A stretch of DNA of 19,878 nt from CAZIIK01 sp964539235 (lineage in GTDB: Bacteria > Pseudomonadota > Gammaproteobacteria > Francisellales > CACEW01): NCBI GenBank assembly GCA_964539235.1, contig CAZIIK010000123.1, forward strand, positions 1 through 19,878, in the 5' to 3' direction. The translations under genes were made by a program, and so were the position numbers. Positions 1 to 9,148 of the stretch are shown piece by piece. Positions within the stretch are counted from its first letter, which is position 1. Every line of letters starts with the position of its first letter. A model generated the notes under the pieces. The model had not been told where the DNA came from. It did not search any database and saw only the letters and a list, made by a program, of their open reading frames with translations.

Positions 1-372
1 CAAATCACTCGGGTATACCTTTTCCATGGCTTGTGTGCTGCATATCACGTGACAAATAGGTATTATGACACTGCACATCCCAAAAATCCGCATCTGTTTG
101 AATGCATAACAAGAAAAATACCCTTTTCGGACAGGCTCTTAGAATGGTTATCGTGTGACGACTTATTAGTCAATTCCATTGTCAAATGCCAACGTATTGC
201 ACAGCTAGCAAAAACTGCACAGTTCCATTTAGCCCGGGCAATAACACAGCAAAAATTCACGACATTTATATCGCTCATGCGGGAAGCTGCAGATGTATGG
301 ATTCAACTGACCACCCAACTGAATATCGCAACCGAATACCTGACTGAACCACATGCCGAGCATTTACGATAA
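1..372 (+). CDS. 3' end of an unrecognised gene (partial at window start)
   Basis: The frame is open from the first base of the window to the stop at 372, giving about 123 residues of a C-terminal region. I do not recognise a family. The visible part is mostly helical-looking and rich in Leu, Ala and Gln, with no membrane segment and no obvious catalytic motif. An ATG at position 31-33 is not present as such (a TTG lies there), so the gene most likely began upstream of the window. It overlaps the start of the following glycoside hydrolase by 20 nt, which implies the two were co-transcribed and functionally linked, perhaps in a polysaccharide or glycoconjugate locus. Because the next gene is broken, this one may also be decaying; the window is too short to judge. 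Confidence 0.5.
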   Translation, partial: QITRVYLFHGLCAAYHVTNRYYDTAHPKNPHLFECITRKIPFSDRLLEWLSCDDLLVNSIVKCQRIAQLAKTAQFHLARAITQQKFTTFISLMREAADVWIQLTTQLNIATEYLTEPHAEHLR

Positions 373-2865
373 AGCTGCCGATGGGGTATGTGAAAATTGG
401 CGGCTGATTCTGGCAGATGCGAATACTGTCGACCAACCCGCTGAATTAGATCACTGCCAAGCATTGAACAATGTACCTGTCCCTGGAACAGTGGCCGCAG
501 CATTGGAAGCAGCGGGTCAATTTAATCGCAAAGATCCTGATCCACTACACCATCAGGATGCCTGGTATCTTCACACTTTCAAAGAACCGCCACAATTGGC
601 AAAGCTGGTTTTTGAAGGGTTAGCCACGGTGGCAGAAATTTATTGGAATAACCAACGTATCGGTTGCTCTAAAAATATGTTCTTACGCACTGAAATATAT
701 GTCAAATTAACCGGACATGATGAACTGGCCATATGCTTTCGGGCGCTGGCACCCCATCTAACTGAAAAAGGCCCGCGTGCACGCTGGTATACTCAGCTAG
801 TGAACAAACCCGGATTACGTTTCATCAGAACTACTTTATTGGGGCACATGCCAGGTTGGTGTCCTAATATCGATGCAGTCGGTCCATGGCGGCCGATTAA
901 AATGATGACTGATTGGATAAATAAACCCGATAAAATCCAAATCTCCAGCTCACTCAGTATTACGGGGACAGGTCATATCAGCGTGGAATTTATTTATGCA
1001 GGACCAGCAGAGCAAATGCAAATAAGTTGCCACAACCATCACACCATCCCCAAAAAAGTAGGGCCTACGCGCTGGCATGCAGCATTAATTATTGAACATG
1101 CCGAACTGTGGTGGCCACATACACATGGCACACAAAAATTGCATCCTGTGACATTAAAGATCAAACAAACTGATTACAGAATGGGAGAGGTGGGGTTTAG
1201 ACGGATTACTGTTAACCACGGAACTGATGGTCAGGGATTTGCTTTAAACATCAATGGTCAGCCAATTTTCTGCCGCGGCGCTGTGTGGTCTTCAGCAGAT
1301 ATTGTAAAATTACCGGGGCAAGTGAAAGACTATAAACCTTGGCTAGAACTCGCTGTAACAGCTGGCATGAATATGCTACGCATCAGTGGAATCACTGTGT
1401 ATGAAGGCCCCGAATTCTTTCACCTCTGCGACCAAATGGGCATTATGGTGTGGCAAGACCTCATGTTAGCCAATTTCGATTACCCGATCCAAGATCATGA
1501 CTTCAAGGCTCAAATCGAACAAGAAATTGAACAGTTATTATTGGACACATTATCATCCCCAGCGCTGACTGTGCTGTGTGGTGGTAGTGAAATATACCAA
1601 CAAGCTGCCATGCTGGGCTTAACTGAAAAAATCTGGAAACAGGCTTTCTTTGAAATATCGTTACGCGCAGCCGCCCAAAGCATTCGTCCTGATATTGTTT
1701 ATGTCCCCAATACACCCAGTGGTGGCAATATGCCTTTTCATACACATGCAGGCATTAGTCATTACTATGGTGTAGGTGCTTACAATTTACCCGTCACAGA
1801 TGCACGCCGTGCACACGTACGATTTGTCACAGAATGCCTCGCATTCGCCAACCTACCAGAAAATAGCACCTTACGAACTGATGTTAATTTCCCCGCGCAC
1901 CATGACCCACGTTGGAAAGCCTGTGTCCCGTGTGATAACCAGGCAAGTTGGGACTTTGAGGACGTACGCGACGGCTATCTAAAACAGTTATATGAAGTTG
2001 ACCCTGTATCGCTACGGCATCAGAACTCAGCACTGTACCAACATCTTTCACGTGCTGTCATCGCAGAGATAATGTCTGATACTTTTGCCGAATGGCGACG
2101 CACTCAGAGTGGTTGTGCAGGAGGACTTGTTTTTATGTTGCAAGATCTCATGCCAGGTTTAGGCTGGGGAGTCATTGACAGTTTTGGCGTACCTAAATCT
2201 GCCTGGTTTGGTCTAAAGCGAACCCTACAATCCATCGCTTTATTATTGATTAACGAAGGCGTTAACGGACTAGAAGCACACTGTATTAATGAAACACCAG
2301 CGCCAATTAACGTATTGTTTAACATATCCTGTTTACGTGCGGGAAAAACACCTGTGATCAACGGTCAACACAGAATGCAATTAGCACCTAACACCACACA
2401 TAGAGTAGCGGTAACAGATGTGTTTGGTATGTTTTTTGATACCACCTATACCTATCAGTTTGGCCCACCTGATCATGATGTTGTCATTGGCAGACTGATA
2501 GATGAAGACTCAGAAAAAATGGTAGGCGAAGCTTTCTATTTCCCACATGGTCGAGCACAGGGACTGCATGAGGCTACTGTCAATCTAGACTTAATCCAGC
2601 TGAGGATCATTGGTTGCTTGGAATAGAAGCGTCTGCCTGTATACAATCGGTCAACATTGATATCACGGGCTATCTGCCCGAAGAAAATTGGTTCCACTTA
2701 GGCCCCAACTACAAAAAACAAATTGCTCTTTATCCGCTGACAGGTACTGATTTAGAACGACCACCCCCAGGGGAAATCCATCTGGCAACAAGTCGGCACG
2801 AGCTTCGCACAATATCACTGCCATCGGCTCAAAGAAGCGAAATACAACGACATACCAGTAAGTGA
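353..2865 (+). pseudogene. Glycoside hydrolase family 2 (beta-mannosidase-like), frameshifted near the 3' end
   Basis: A family 2 glycoside hydrolase. The N-terminal jelly-roll sugar-binding domain has the VPVPGTVAAAL and DAWY segments near residues 41-72, followed by an Ig-like domain and a TIM barrel from about residue 300. MVWQDLMLANFDYP (365-378) is typical of the beta-mannosidase branch. By position, Glu413 (in CGGSE) is the acid/base and Glu494 (in FVTECLAFAN) the nucleophile. The residue two before the acid/base is Gly where Asn is usual. No signal peptide is seen, so it is probably cytoplasmic. The first frame stops at 2626 after 757 residues. The next frame, from about 2600 to 2865, continues the conserved C-terminal domain (AEDHWLLGIEA, then the ENWFHLGPNYK segment). 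Restoring one G after the CAG at 2597-2599 gives a protein of about 837 residues. ATG at 353 is the chosen start. I infer a recent pseudogene or a consensus error. The sugar substrate is uncertain. Confidence 0.8.
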
Positions 2866-2898
2866 CTGCTCTCCACCATAAATAGCGCCACGCTCTGA

Positions 2899-4197
2899 TT
2901 AGTCACCGTCAAATTGTATTTTTAACTGAATTGTCTGATTACGTTCTGGTCCAGTCGAAATCATTTCAATCGGCACTTCCAATGCGGATTCAATCATATC
3001 CAAATAGCATTTAGCCGCGTCCGGCAACTGATCGTATTCGGTCATGCCAAACGTACTCGACTGCCAGCCAGGTAGTGTCTGATAAACCGGCTGGCAACGC
3101 GCATAATCTTCTGCTTGATAGGGTGTAACCTCAATTGTCTTGCCGTCTAACTCATAGTGAGTACAGATTTTTAATTCTGCCAATTCGTCTAACACATCCA
3201 GCTTGGTGACACACAATGCAGTCAAGCTATTAATTTGTACCGAACGACGCAATGCAACCAAATCCAACCAGCCACAACGACGTTGGCGGCCTGTCACGGT
3301 ACCAAACTCATGACCTTTTTCCCCTAGATGTTGGCCTGTTCCATTCAACTGCTCGGTCGGCAATGGCCCACCACCAACACGGGTTGTATAGGCTTTAACA
3401 ATGCCTAGCACCTTATCCAAATAACAAGGTCCAAAGCCACTCCCACAAGCCACAGCACCGGCTGAAGTATTGGAAGATGTCACATAGGGATAAGTACCAT
3501 GATCAACATCTAACAATGTGCCTTGTGCACCTTCAAAAATAATCCGCGCACCTCTTTTACGCAGTGCGTGCAGTTCGGTTGTCACATCAGCAATCAACGG
3601 TTTAAGCTTATCAACCGCCTGTTGAGTTTCTTCTAAGATTTGCTCAACCACCAAAGAGGGTTCTTGATAAATATTGGTTAAGGCTTGATTATGCAGCGTC
3701 ATTAATGCGTGTACTTTTTCCTGCAAACGCTTTGGATGGAGTAAATCACCTACTCGCACTGCTCGACGTGCAACCTTGTCTTCATACGCAGGCCCAATGC
3801 CACGGCCTGTTGTACCAATGGCTTTCTTACCACGTGCTGCTTCACGCACACGGTCCAGGGCGATATGCACCGGCAAAATCAAAGGGCAACCTTCGCTAAT
3901 GCGCAAACGTTCCGCAACCGGTATACCCTTTTGCTCAAGTTCAGCAATTTCTGATAACAAAGCTGGCAAGGAAACCACAACCCCATTACCGATAAAACTG
4001 GCGACGCCTTCACGTAATATGCCTGAAGGAATCAAACGCAATTTAATAACGTCCTCACCAATTACCAAGGTATGACCGGCATTATGCCCACCTTGAAAAC
4101 GTACAACAGCATCGGCGTCAGCTGACAACAAGTCAACAACCTTGCCTTTGCCTTCATCACCCCATTGACCTCCTAAAACGACGAGATTCTTCACCAT
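2899..4197 (-). CDS. purA: Adenylosuccinate synthetase
   Basis: PurA joins IMP and aspartate using GTP to form adenylosuccinate, the first committed step from IMP to AMP, in the cytoplasm. The 432-residue length matches the family. The N-terminal GTP-binding loop GGQWGDEGKGK (9-19) contains the catalytic Asp14, and GGHNAGHT (36-43) supplies His42, equivalent to E. coli Asp13 and His41. Further conserved segments are TTGRGIGPAYEDK, GAQGTLLDVDHGTYP and a TRVGGGP loop. The gene lies 6 nt downstream of the DUF2065 gene at the end of the hfq-hflX-hflK-hflC block, its usual place in gammaproteobacteria. It converges with the glycoside hydrolase, with only 33 nt between the two stops and no convincing terminator. 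No lesion is seen. Confidence 0.98.
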   Translation of the reverse strand: MVKNLVVLGGQWGDEGKGKVVDLLSADADAVVRFQGGHNAGHTLVIGEDVIKLRLIPSGILREGVASFIGNGVVVSLPALLSEIAELEQKGIPVAERLRISEGCPLILPVHIALDRVREAARGKKAIGTTGRGIGPAYEDKVARRAVRVGDLLHPKRLQEKVHALMTLHNQALTNIYQEPSLVVEQILEETQQAVDKLKPLIADVTTELHALRKRGARIIFEGAQGTLLDVDHGTYPYVTSSNTSAGAVACGSGFGPCYLDKVLGIVKAYTTRVGGGPLPTEQLNGTGQHLGEKGHEFGTVTGRQRRCGWLDLVALRRSVQINSLTALCVTKLDVLDELAELKICTHYELDGKTIEVTPYQAEDYARCQPVYQTLPGWQSSTFGMTEYDQLPDAAKCYLDMIESALEVPIEMISTGPERNQTIQLKIQFDGD

Positions 4198-4203
4198 TCT
4201 CAG

Positions 4204-4404
4204 TCAGACTCCATATTGACTTTTAACTATAAATACGATGACCACACCCAAAACCATTAGGAATAATCCCATTTTGCGCAGCCTTGATTCCTTCTTTAGA
4301 CCCAGCTTACGCATGAATTCTTTATAACGTTTAGGCGAAAGTGTTGGAAATAACCCCTCCAGGATCAGTAACAATCCAATAGCTAATAGAATTTCATGCC
4401 ACAT
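4204..4404 (-). CDS. DUF2065 family small inner-membrane protein (YjeT-like)
   Basis: A 66-residue protein with two hydrophobic helices (about residues 4-20 and 45-61) separated by a basic loop carrying LSPKRYKEF, the hallmark of the DUF2065/YjeT family. E. coli YjeT has about the same length and sits in the same place, between hflC and purA. Both helices should span the inner membrane. The function is unknown; the constant position suggests a link to HflKC or simple operon inheritance. The ATG overlaps the hflC stop by one base (TAATG), so translation is probably coupled. Confidence 0.9.
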   Translation of the reverse strand: MWHEILLAIGLLLILEGLFPTLSPKRYKEFMRKLGLKKESRLRKMGLFLMVLGVVIVFIVKSQYGV

Positions 4405-5291
4405 TACTGGGTCACCTTCACGTGCGGATTAAAATATTGGAAAAACTCACCTTCTGGACGTAAAACCAAACGATTGGCATGACCGGAAAACACTGCCAAA
4501 TAAGCTTCTAATGAACGATAAAAACGATAGAAGCTCAGATGCTGTGCATAGGCATTGGCATAAATAGTTGCTGCCTCAGCATTGCCCTTTGCACGAATAG
4601 CAGCTGCTTGGCTTTTGGCCTGCGCAATCGTGACTGCGACTTTTGCATCGGCTTTTGCCCGAATCACTTCAGCTTGCTGCTGACCATCGGCACGAATGAG
4701 TGCTGCCTTTTTCTCACGCGCTGAACGCATACGCGCATAAATTTTCTCTGCGACCTCCTGTGGCAAATCGATACGCTTAATACGCACATCTAGCACCTGA
4801 ACCCCAATCGGCGCAGCGGCAATTTGTACCTCTTTTAGAATTTGCTGCATCACTGCATTTCGTTTATTAGACAATAGCTCAGGTATGGTGTGCTGACCAA
4901 ACGTAGCACGCATGCCATCGTTAACCTTCTGCCGCAGCAAAGTAGACGCTTGCGCATCATCACCACCAGTCGATTTAAAGTACTGAACAATGTCACCGAT
5001 GCGCCATTTCACAAATGCATCCACGATAACGTCTTTCTGCTCCGCCGTCATAATCCGTGAAGAATCGATATCCAACGTGCGCAGACGCATATCGAACAAT
5101 TTCACAGACTGTATGAAAGGCCATTTAATATGTAAGCCAGGCCCGACAGTCTTGGCTTGTTGTTGCTTGTTTAACTCAATTTTACCCAACCGTAAAATAA
5201 TACCCTTTTGGGTTTCATTAACCGTATACAGACTGGCATACAATACAACCAGGGCAATGATAACCAAGGTGACTAATAGTTTCTTAAGCAT
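4404..5291 (-). CDS. hflC: HflC, SPFH-domain modulator of FtsH protease
   Basis: HflC forms with HflK the large membrane complex that encloses and regulates the AAA protease FtsH. The 295-residue protein has an N-terminal membrane anchor (about 4-22) followed by an SPFH/band 7 domain (about 25-190). A long Ala/Gln/Lys-rich helix (about 195-245) has alternating RADGQQQAEVIRAKADAK and RAKGNAEAATIYANAYAQ segments, typical of the coiled part of the assembly. The C-terminal FFQYFNP segment is normal for HflC. The start ATG is preceded by a strong AAGGAGG ribosome site embedded in the hflK 3' end, and the genes overlap by 8 nt, consistent with equal expression of the two subunits. Confidence 0.97.
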   Translation of the reverse strand: MLKKLLVTLVIIALVVLYASLYTVNETQKGIILRLGKIELNKQQQAKTVGPGLHIKWPFIQSVKLFDMRLRTLDIDSSRIMTAEQKDVIVDAFVKWRIGDIVQYFKSTGGDDAQASTLLRQKVNDGMRATFGQHTIPELLSNKRNAVMQQILKEVQIAAAPIGVQVLDVRIKRIDLPQEVAEKIYARMRSAREKKAALIRADGQQQAEVIRAKADAKVAVTIAQAKSQAAAIRAKGNAEAATIYANAYAQHLSFYRFYRSLEAYLAVFSGHANRLVLRPEGEFFQYFNPHVKVTQ

Positions 5292-6474
5292 TGCCTTGCG
5301 CCTCCTTCCAGCGTAAATAACGCGTCATTTCACCTGCAGATGATGTGGCTGAGGTCGTTGAAATAGCTGTATCGGTTGCTGTTACGCCCGCGCCTGAAAC
5401 GGCATCACTGTCAGCCGGCTTTGTACGCATGTGTGATGATAATGTACGCAAAGGGCCTGAAACCGGCACATAAAACAAGCTATTGGCCTTATTGCCCGTG
5501 TCAATCAACGTGACATGACTATTCGCAAGCACTTGCTGCATGGTATCCAGGTACATGCGTGAACGCGTGATATCAGGATGTTGTGTATAGATCGGCACCA
5601 AAGCATCAAAAGCAGCCACATGGCCTTTTGCCCGGTAAATGACCTGTTGTTGATAGGCATCAGCCTGTTGCAATATCCGCGTTGCCTTACCTTCTGCCAT
5701 TGGCACAATGCTGTTGGAATAACCATCAGCTTCATTCTGCAACCGTTGATTATCCTCACGTGCTTTGATCACATCATCAAAAGCCGCTTTAACTTGTTCA
5801 GGTGCTTTCGCCGGCTGCATCGCAACATCAGTAACTTCCAACCCCAAATGGTACTTACGTGTTAAAACTGCCACTTGCTGCTGAACACGACTGGCAATCT
5901 TAGCTCTGCCCACCGTTAGAATATTATCCAGCGTTGAAGTGCCAATGACCTGACGTACCGCACTGTCGACAATTTGCCGCAGGCTATTCTTGGGGTTAAT
6001 CACACTAAACAAGTAGTTTTTCAGATTGGATACGCGATACTGAATGGCGAAATCCACATCGACGATATTTTCTTTCTGCGTCAGCATCGTATCGGAAAGG
6101 CTCATGGTCATAATGCGATCGACATTAACCACTTGGCGACTTTCGATCACTTGAGGGATCCAGTGTGGACCTGGTGCCAAAGTCTCCAAATATTTCCCAA
6201 AACGCAGTACTACTGCACGTTCAGCGGGTTGCACAATAAAAAAACCAGAAACCGCCCAAATCGCAGCAAAAACGATAATAACTAAAGTTAATAACAGCAT
6301 AAAACCTTTCCCAGCAGAGTGGGATTTACCTGCCGGACGTTTCGAGGTCGAGGCACCTTTACGTAATCCTGAAAATAGCTTAGCAAATAGCTTATCTAAA
6401 TCTGGCGGCCCTTCATCTTGACCTGGTTTACCCCAGTTTGAGCGCTGAATAAGTTTCTGCACCAGTTGTGGCAT
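5284..6474 (-). CDS. hflK: HflK, SPFH-domain modulator of FtsH protease
   Basis: Partner of HflC in the HflKC-FtsH complex of the inner membrane. The 396-residue protein starts with a soluble segment containing EGPPDLDKLFAKL (about 21-33), a marker of HflK. A membrane helix follows (about 57-80), then the SPFH domain opening with VQPAERAVVLRFGKY and a long helical region rich in Gln and Ala (about 240-300). The C-terminal tail after residue 355 is rich in Ser, Thr and Ala and looks disordered, as is common in HflK. An AGGAG ribosome site lies 9 nt before the ATG. The gene is 42 nt downstream of hflX and overlaps hflC by 8 nt. Confidence 0.97.
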   Translation of the reverse strand: MPQLVQKLIQRSNWGKPGQDEGPPDLDKLFAKLFSGLRKGASTSKRPAGKSHSAGKGFMLLLTLVIIVFAAIWAVSGFFIVQPAERAVVLRFGKYLETLAPGPHWIPQVIESRQVVNVDRIMTMSLSDTMLTQKENIVDVDFAIQYRVSNLKNYLFSVINPKNSLRQIVDSAVRQVIGTSTLDNILTVGRAKIASRVQQQVAVLTRKYHLGLEVTDVAMQPAKAPEQVKAAFDDVIKAREDNQRLQNEADGYSNSIVPMAEGKATRILQQADAYQQQVIYRAKGHVAAFDALVPIYTQHPDITRSRMYLDTMQQVLANSHVTLIDTGNKANSLFYVPVSGPLRTLSSHMRTKPADSDAVSGAGVTATDTAISTTSATSSAGEMTRYLRWKEAQGNA

Positions 6475-6516
6475 ATGATTGCACTCCTAATTACACTTAA
6501 AACGATTGATGCACAC

Positions 6517-7824
6517 TCAGACAACATCAGCCGGACTTTGCAGCGGACAAAAAACCTCTGCATCCAGGTCACATGCCTGACAAATACGCCTAAAAATTGG
6601 TCGACTGATTGAAATATCCAGCCGACTGGAACCATCCGACAAAATTTCCTCTGCCAAAACCGCCTGTTTGGCATACAAAAGCGCTCTGAATTTGCTCTGA
6701 GTGGGCAAAGCGGTAATGGTAGCTTGAATGCAGCGGGCCATCAAGGCATCAGACACAGCAGAAGCCAATTCAGTTAGCCCTAGTTGGGCCACCACTGAAA
6801 CCCAAACACGCTGAATGGGGCCATCTGCCTCAAAACGAGGCACCATACCTTCAACGCGGTCAATTTTGTTGTAAACTTCGACGCAAGGCAATTGATCAGC
6901 AGACAGTTGTTTTAAAACCATTTCCACCTGATGTTTATACTCCAAATGCTCTGGATCACTAATATCGATAACATGCAATAGTAAATCTGCCTGTGCGACC
7001 TCTTCTAAAGTCGCGCGAAATGCCTCTACCAAATCATGTGGCAAATGCCGAATAAAGCCCACTGTGTCGGCAATCACCACATTCGATAAACCCGGAAGAC
7101 TGACCTGACGAATCATCGGATCCAGAGTTGCAAACAGTTGATTGGCCACAAAGCCTTCTGCTCCGGTGAGCTGGTTAAACAAACTGCTTTTGCCTGCATT
7201 GGTATATCCCACGAGCGCCACTAAAGGCACACTAGCCTTTTGCCGGGAACGCCTTCCCAACTGGCGCTGCTGTCGTACCTTCTTCAGCTTGGCTTGAATA
7301 CGCTTAATGCGATCACGCAATAACCGTCGGTCAAGCTCTAGCTGAGTTTCACCTGGCCCTGTCAAACCAATGCGGCCACCACGTTGTCGCTCCAGATGGG
7401 TCCACCCGCGTACCAAACGAGTAGCATGGTATTGCAATTGAGCCAATTCAACCTGCAACTTGCCCTCATGAGTTTTAGCACGCTGTGCAAAAATATCTAA
7501 AATAAGTCCTGTTCGATCACACACCCGACAACGCAATAACTGCTCTAGGTTACGCTCTTGCGCGGGTGACAAAGTATGGTTGACCAATACTAATTCGGCT
7601 TGATGTTGGGCAACAGCTTCCGCTAATTCTTCTGCCTTGCCCTTACCAATGAAGTACTTTGGATGCTGTCTATCTGTATTAGACATCAATACTGCACGCA
7701 CATCAGCATCTGCCGCACGCGCCAGCTCAGAAAATTCTTCAAGTACCGGCGTGTCTTGCTCAATTGCTACAACAACTTGCAATAAAATGACACGCTCTTG
7801 TGGATTAGGATCGATTACTTGCAA
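6517..7824 (-). CDS. hflX: HflX, ribosome-splitting GTPase
   Basis: HflX binds 50S subunits and splits stalled ribosomes, especially after heat stress. The 435-residue protein has the N-terminal HflX domain with HPKYFIGKGKAEE (54-66), LSPAQERNLE and LILDIFAQRAKTHEGK. A helical hairpin follows (about 165-197), then the GTPase domain: G1 GYTNAGKS (206-213), ATLDP, G3 DTVGF (253-257) and G4 NKID (319-322). One oddity is GGRIGLTGPGE (149-159), where the glycine-rich segment has one extra Arg compared with the usual GGIGLRGPGE. The start is TTG, chosen because it gives the normal N-terminus and has AGGGA 5 nt upstream. It lies 15 nt after hfq and is probably co-transcribed with it. Confidence 0.96.
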   Translation of the reverse strand: MQVIDPNPQERVILLQVVVAIEQDTPVLEEFSELARAADADVRAVLMSNTDRQHPKYFIGKGKAEELAEAVAQHQAELVLVNHTLSPAQERNLEQLLRCRVCDRTGLILDIFAQRAKTHEGKLQVELAQLQYHATRLVRGWTHLERQRGGRIGLTGPGETQLELDRRLLRDRIKRIQAKLKKVRQQRQLGRRSRQKASVPLVALVGYTNAGKSSLFNQLTGAEGFVANQLFATLDPMIRQVSLPGLSNVVIADTVGFIRHLPHDLVEAFRATLEEVAQADLLLHVIDISDPEHLEYKHQVEMVLKQLSADQLPCVEVYNKIDRVEGMVPRFEADGPIQRVWVSVVAQLGLTELASAVSDALMARCIQATITALPTQSKFRALLYAKQAVLAEEILSDGSSRLDISISRPIFRRICQACDLDAEVFCPLQSPADVV

Positions 7825-7839
7825 CGATATCCCTATGCG

Positions 7840-8076
7840 TTAGGCATCGGTAGAAGATTCAGGCTGAATCTTAATAGGATGTGCAGGCACAACCGTCGAG
7901 ATTGCATGTTTATAAACCATCTGACTCACGGTGTTTTTCAGGATCAAGACAAATTGATCAAATGAATCAATTTGACCTTGCAGCTTAATACCGCTGATCA
8001 AATACACAGAAACAGGTACACGCTGCTTACGCAGTGTATTGAGAAACTGATCTTGCAATGTGGGGGTCTTAGCCAT
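7840..8076 (-). CDS. hfq: Hfq RNA chaperone
   Basis: Hfq forms a hexameric ring that binds A-rich and U-rich RNA and promotes small RNA-mRNA pairing. The 78-residue protein is nearly canonical. It has LQDQFLNTLRKQRVPVSVYL (7-26) covering the N-terminal helix and rim arginines, IKLQGQIDSFDQF in Sm1, and the Sm2 signature KNTVSQMVYKHAISTVVP with the YKH motif. The C-terminal tail is short (about 10 residues), as in many non-enteric species. The 166-nt gap to miaA upstream holds a plausible sigma-70 promoter, so hfq can probably be transcribed separately from mutL-miaA. Confidence 0.98.
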   Translation of the reverse strand: MAKTPTLQDQFLNTLRKQRVPVSVYLISGIKLQGQIDSFDQFVLILKNTVSQMVYKHAISTVVPAHPIKIQPESSTDA

Positions 8077-8126
8077 AGCTCAGTTGATCCTTATTTTTTA
8101 GCTGTTTTTCTATAAACTTGCCGGGG

Positions 8127-8155
8127 ATTCTAGCAGGTATTTCAAAAACTGTCTC
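8127..8155 (-). promoter_or_regulatory. Candidate sigma-70 promoter for hfq (extended -10)
   Basis: On the minus strand the miaA-hfq gap contains GAGACA (8150-8155) and TAGAAT (8127-8132) separated by exactly 17 nt. A TG one base before the -10 makes an extended -10 element. Transcription would start near 8120, about 45 nt before the hfq ATG. In E. coli hfq has its own promoters within and after miaA, which fits. This was found by eye and not scored against background. Confidence 0.45.
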
Positions 8156-8242
8156 ATGAAAATTTAGATAAATATTACCCAACCAATGGTCAGCAGGGCT
8201 GGTGCAGAACCAACCTTCTGAGGGCGCATAATAGAGTAAATG

Positions 8243-9148
8243 TCAAAAAGTGAAAACCCCTAAATCTGGTGCGTCTTCTGAGACCCAGTGAATATCAGTT
8301 GGCCAATGTCGCAACCATGTCAGTTGCCGTTTTGCGAGTTGACGTGTGGCTGCGACAGCCCTGTCTGACATCTCTGTGTAAGTGCACTCACCTTGCAACA
8401 TTTGCCAAACTTGGCGATAGCCGACGCAACGCATCGCTGGCAAACTCAAATCTAAATCACCAAGTTGAAACAAGTGCTCAACTTCTTCGACAAATCCCTG
8501 CTCCAGCATCTGCTGAAAACGCAGGGCAATCTTGGCGTGTAACGCTTCACGCGATGCAGGCATCAAACCACATAATCGAAACGGCCACTCGAACTGTATA
8601 TCAGCTTGCGCCCAGTCAGCAGAAATTGGTCGTCCAGTCTGCTGATAAACTTCCAATGCACGCTGTATCCGCTGTGTATCATTCGGTGATATTTTCGCGT
8701 AACTCACCGGATCGATAGCCTCTAAAGATGCATGTAAAGAAGCCCAACCTTCTTGCTGCGCACGCCGGAGTAATTCCGCGCGAATCACTGGGTCTGCTGC
8801 AGGCAATTCCGATAGCCCATACAGCAAAGCCCGGTAATACAACATGGTGCCACCCACCAAAACAGGAATGCGTTCACGCGCCAGGATTTCTGGAATAAGC
8901 TGTTGAACCTGCTGACAAAACTGCGCAACTGAATAACGTTCTGCTGGATCACAAATATCAATCAAGTGATGGGGCACTCGTGCTTGCTCTGCCAAGCTTG
9001 GTTTTGCAGTCCCAATATCCATTCCACGATAGATCATCGCAGAATCCACGCTAATAATTTCAATCGGATAACGCTCAGCCCAATGCATCGCTAAATCGGT
9101 TTTACCGCTTGCGGTCGGCCCGAGTAAAAATATAACGGAGGTTGCCAT
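8243..9148 (-). CDS. miaA: tRNA dimethylallyltransferase
   Basis: MiaA transfers a dimethylallyl group to N6 of A37 in tRNAs that read UNN codons, which improves decoding. From the chosen start the protein has 301 residues, typical length. The P-loop GPTASGKT spans 10-17, followed by DSAMIYRGMDIGTAKP (35-50) with the general-base Asp35, VGGTMLYYRALL, and the tRNA-contacting RQLAKRQLTWLR segment near the C-terminus. An ATG 17 codons further upstream is in frame. I chose the ATG at 9146-9148 because it gives the family N-terminus, follows a GAGGG ribosome site and overlaps the mutL stop by one base (TGATG). Translation is probably coupled to the 3' half of mutL, so that half may stay transcribed even though mutL is broken. 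Confidence 0.95.
   Translation of the reverse strand: MATSVIFLLGPTASGKTDLAMHWAERYPIEIISVDSAMIYRGMDIGTAKPSLAEQARVPHHLIDICDPAERYSVAQFCQQVQQLIPEILARERIPVLVGGTMLYYRALLYGLSELPAADPVIRAELLRRAQQEGWASLHASLEAIDPVSYAKISPNDTQRIQRALEVYQQTGRPISADWAQADIQFEWPFRLCGLMPASREALHAKIALRFQQMLEQGFVEEVEHLFQLGDLDLSLPAMRCVGYRQVWQMLQGECTYTEMSDRAVAATRQLAKRQLTWLRHWPTDIHWVSEDAPDLGVFTF

Noticed and set aside
2866..2898. AGCG-TGG-CGCT hairpin between the glycoside hydrolase and purA stops, considered as a terminator
   Set aside because: The stem is only four base pairs and no T-run of useful length follows in either direction.
7360..7400. One-residue insertion (Arg) in the HflX glycine-rich segment as a lesion
   Set aside because: It is in frame and all GTPase motifs follow correctly, so it is noted as a variant only.
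8157..8242. Imperfect dyads between miaA and hfq, considered as a terminator or small RNA
   Set aside because: Pairing is broken after 4 bp and no T-run follows; only the promoter-like element at 8127-8155 was kept.
8269..8718. Long plus-strand open frame opposite miaA
   Set aside because: It is antisense to a clearly conserved gene, has no recognisable protein features and no supporting ribosome site.
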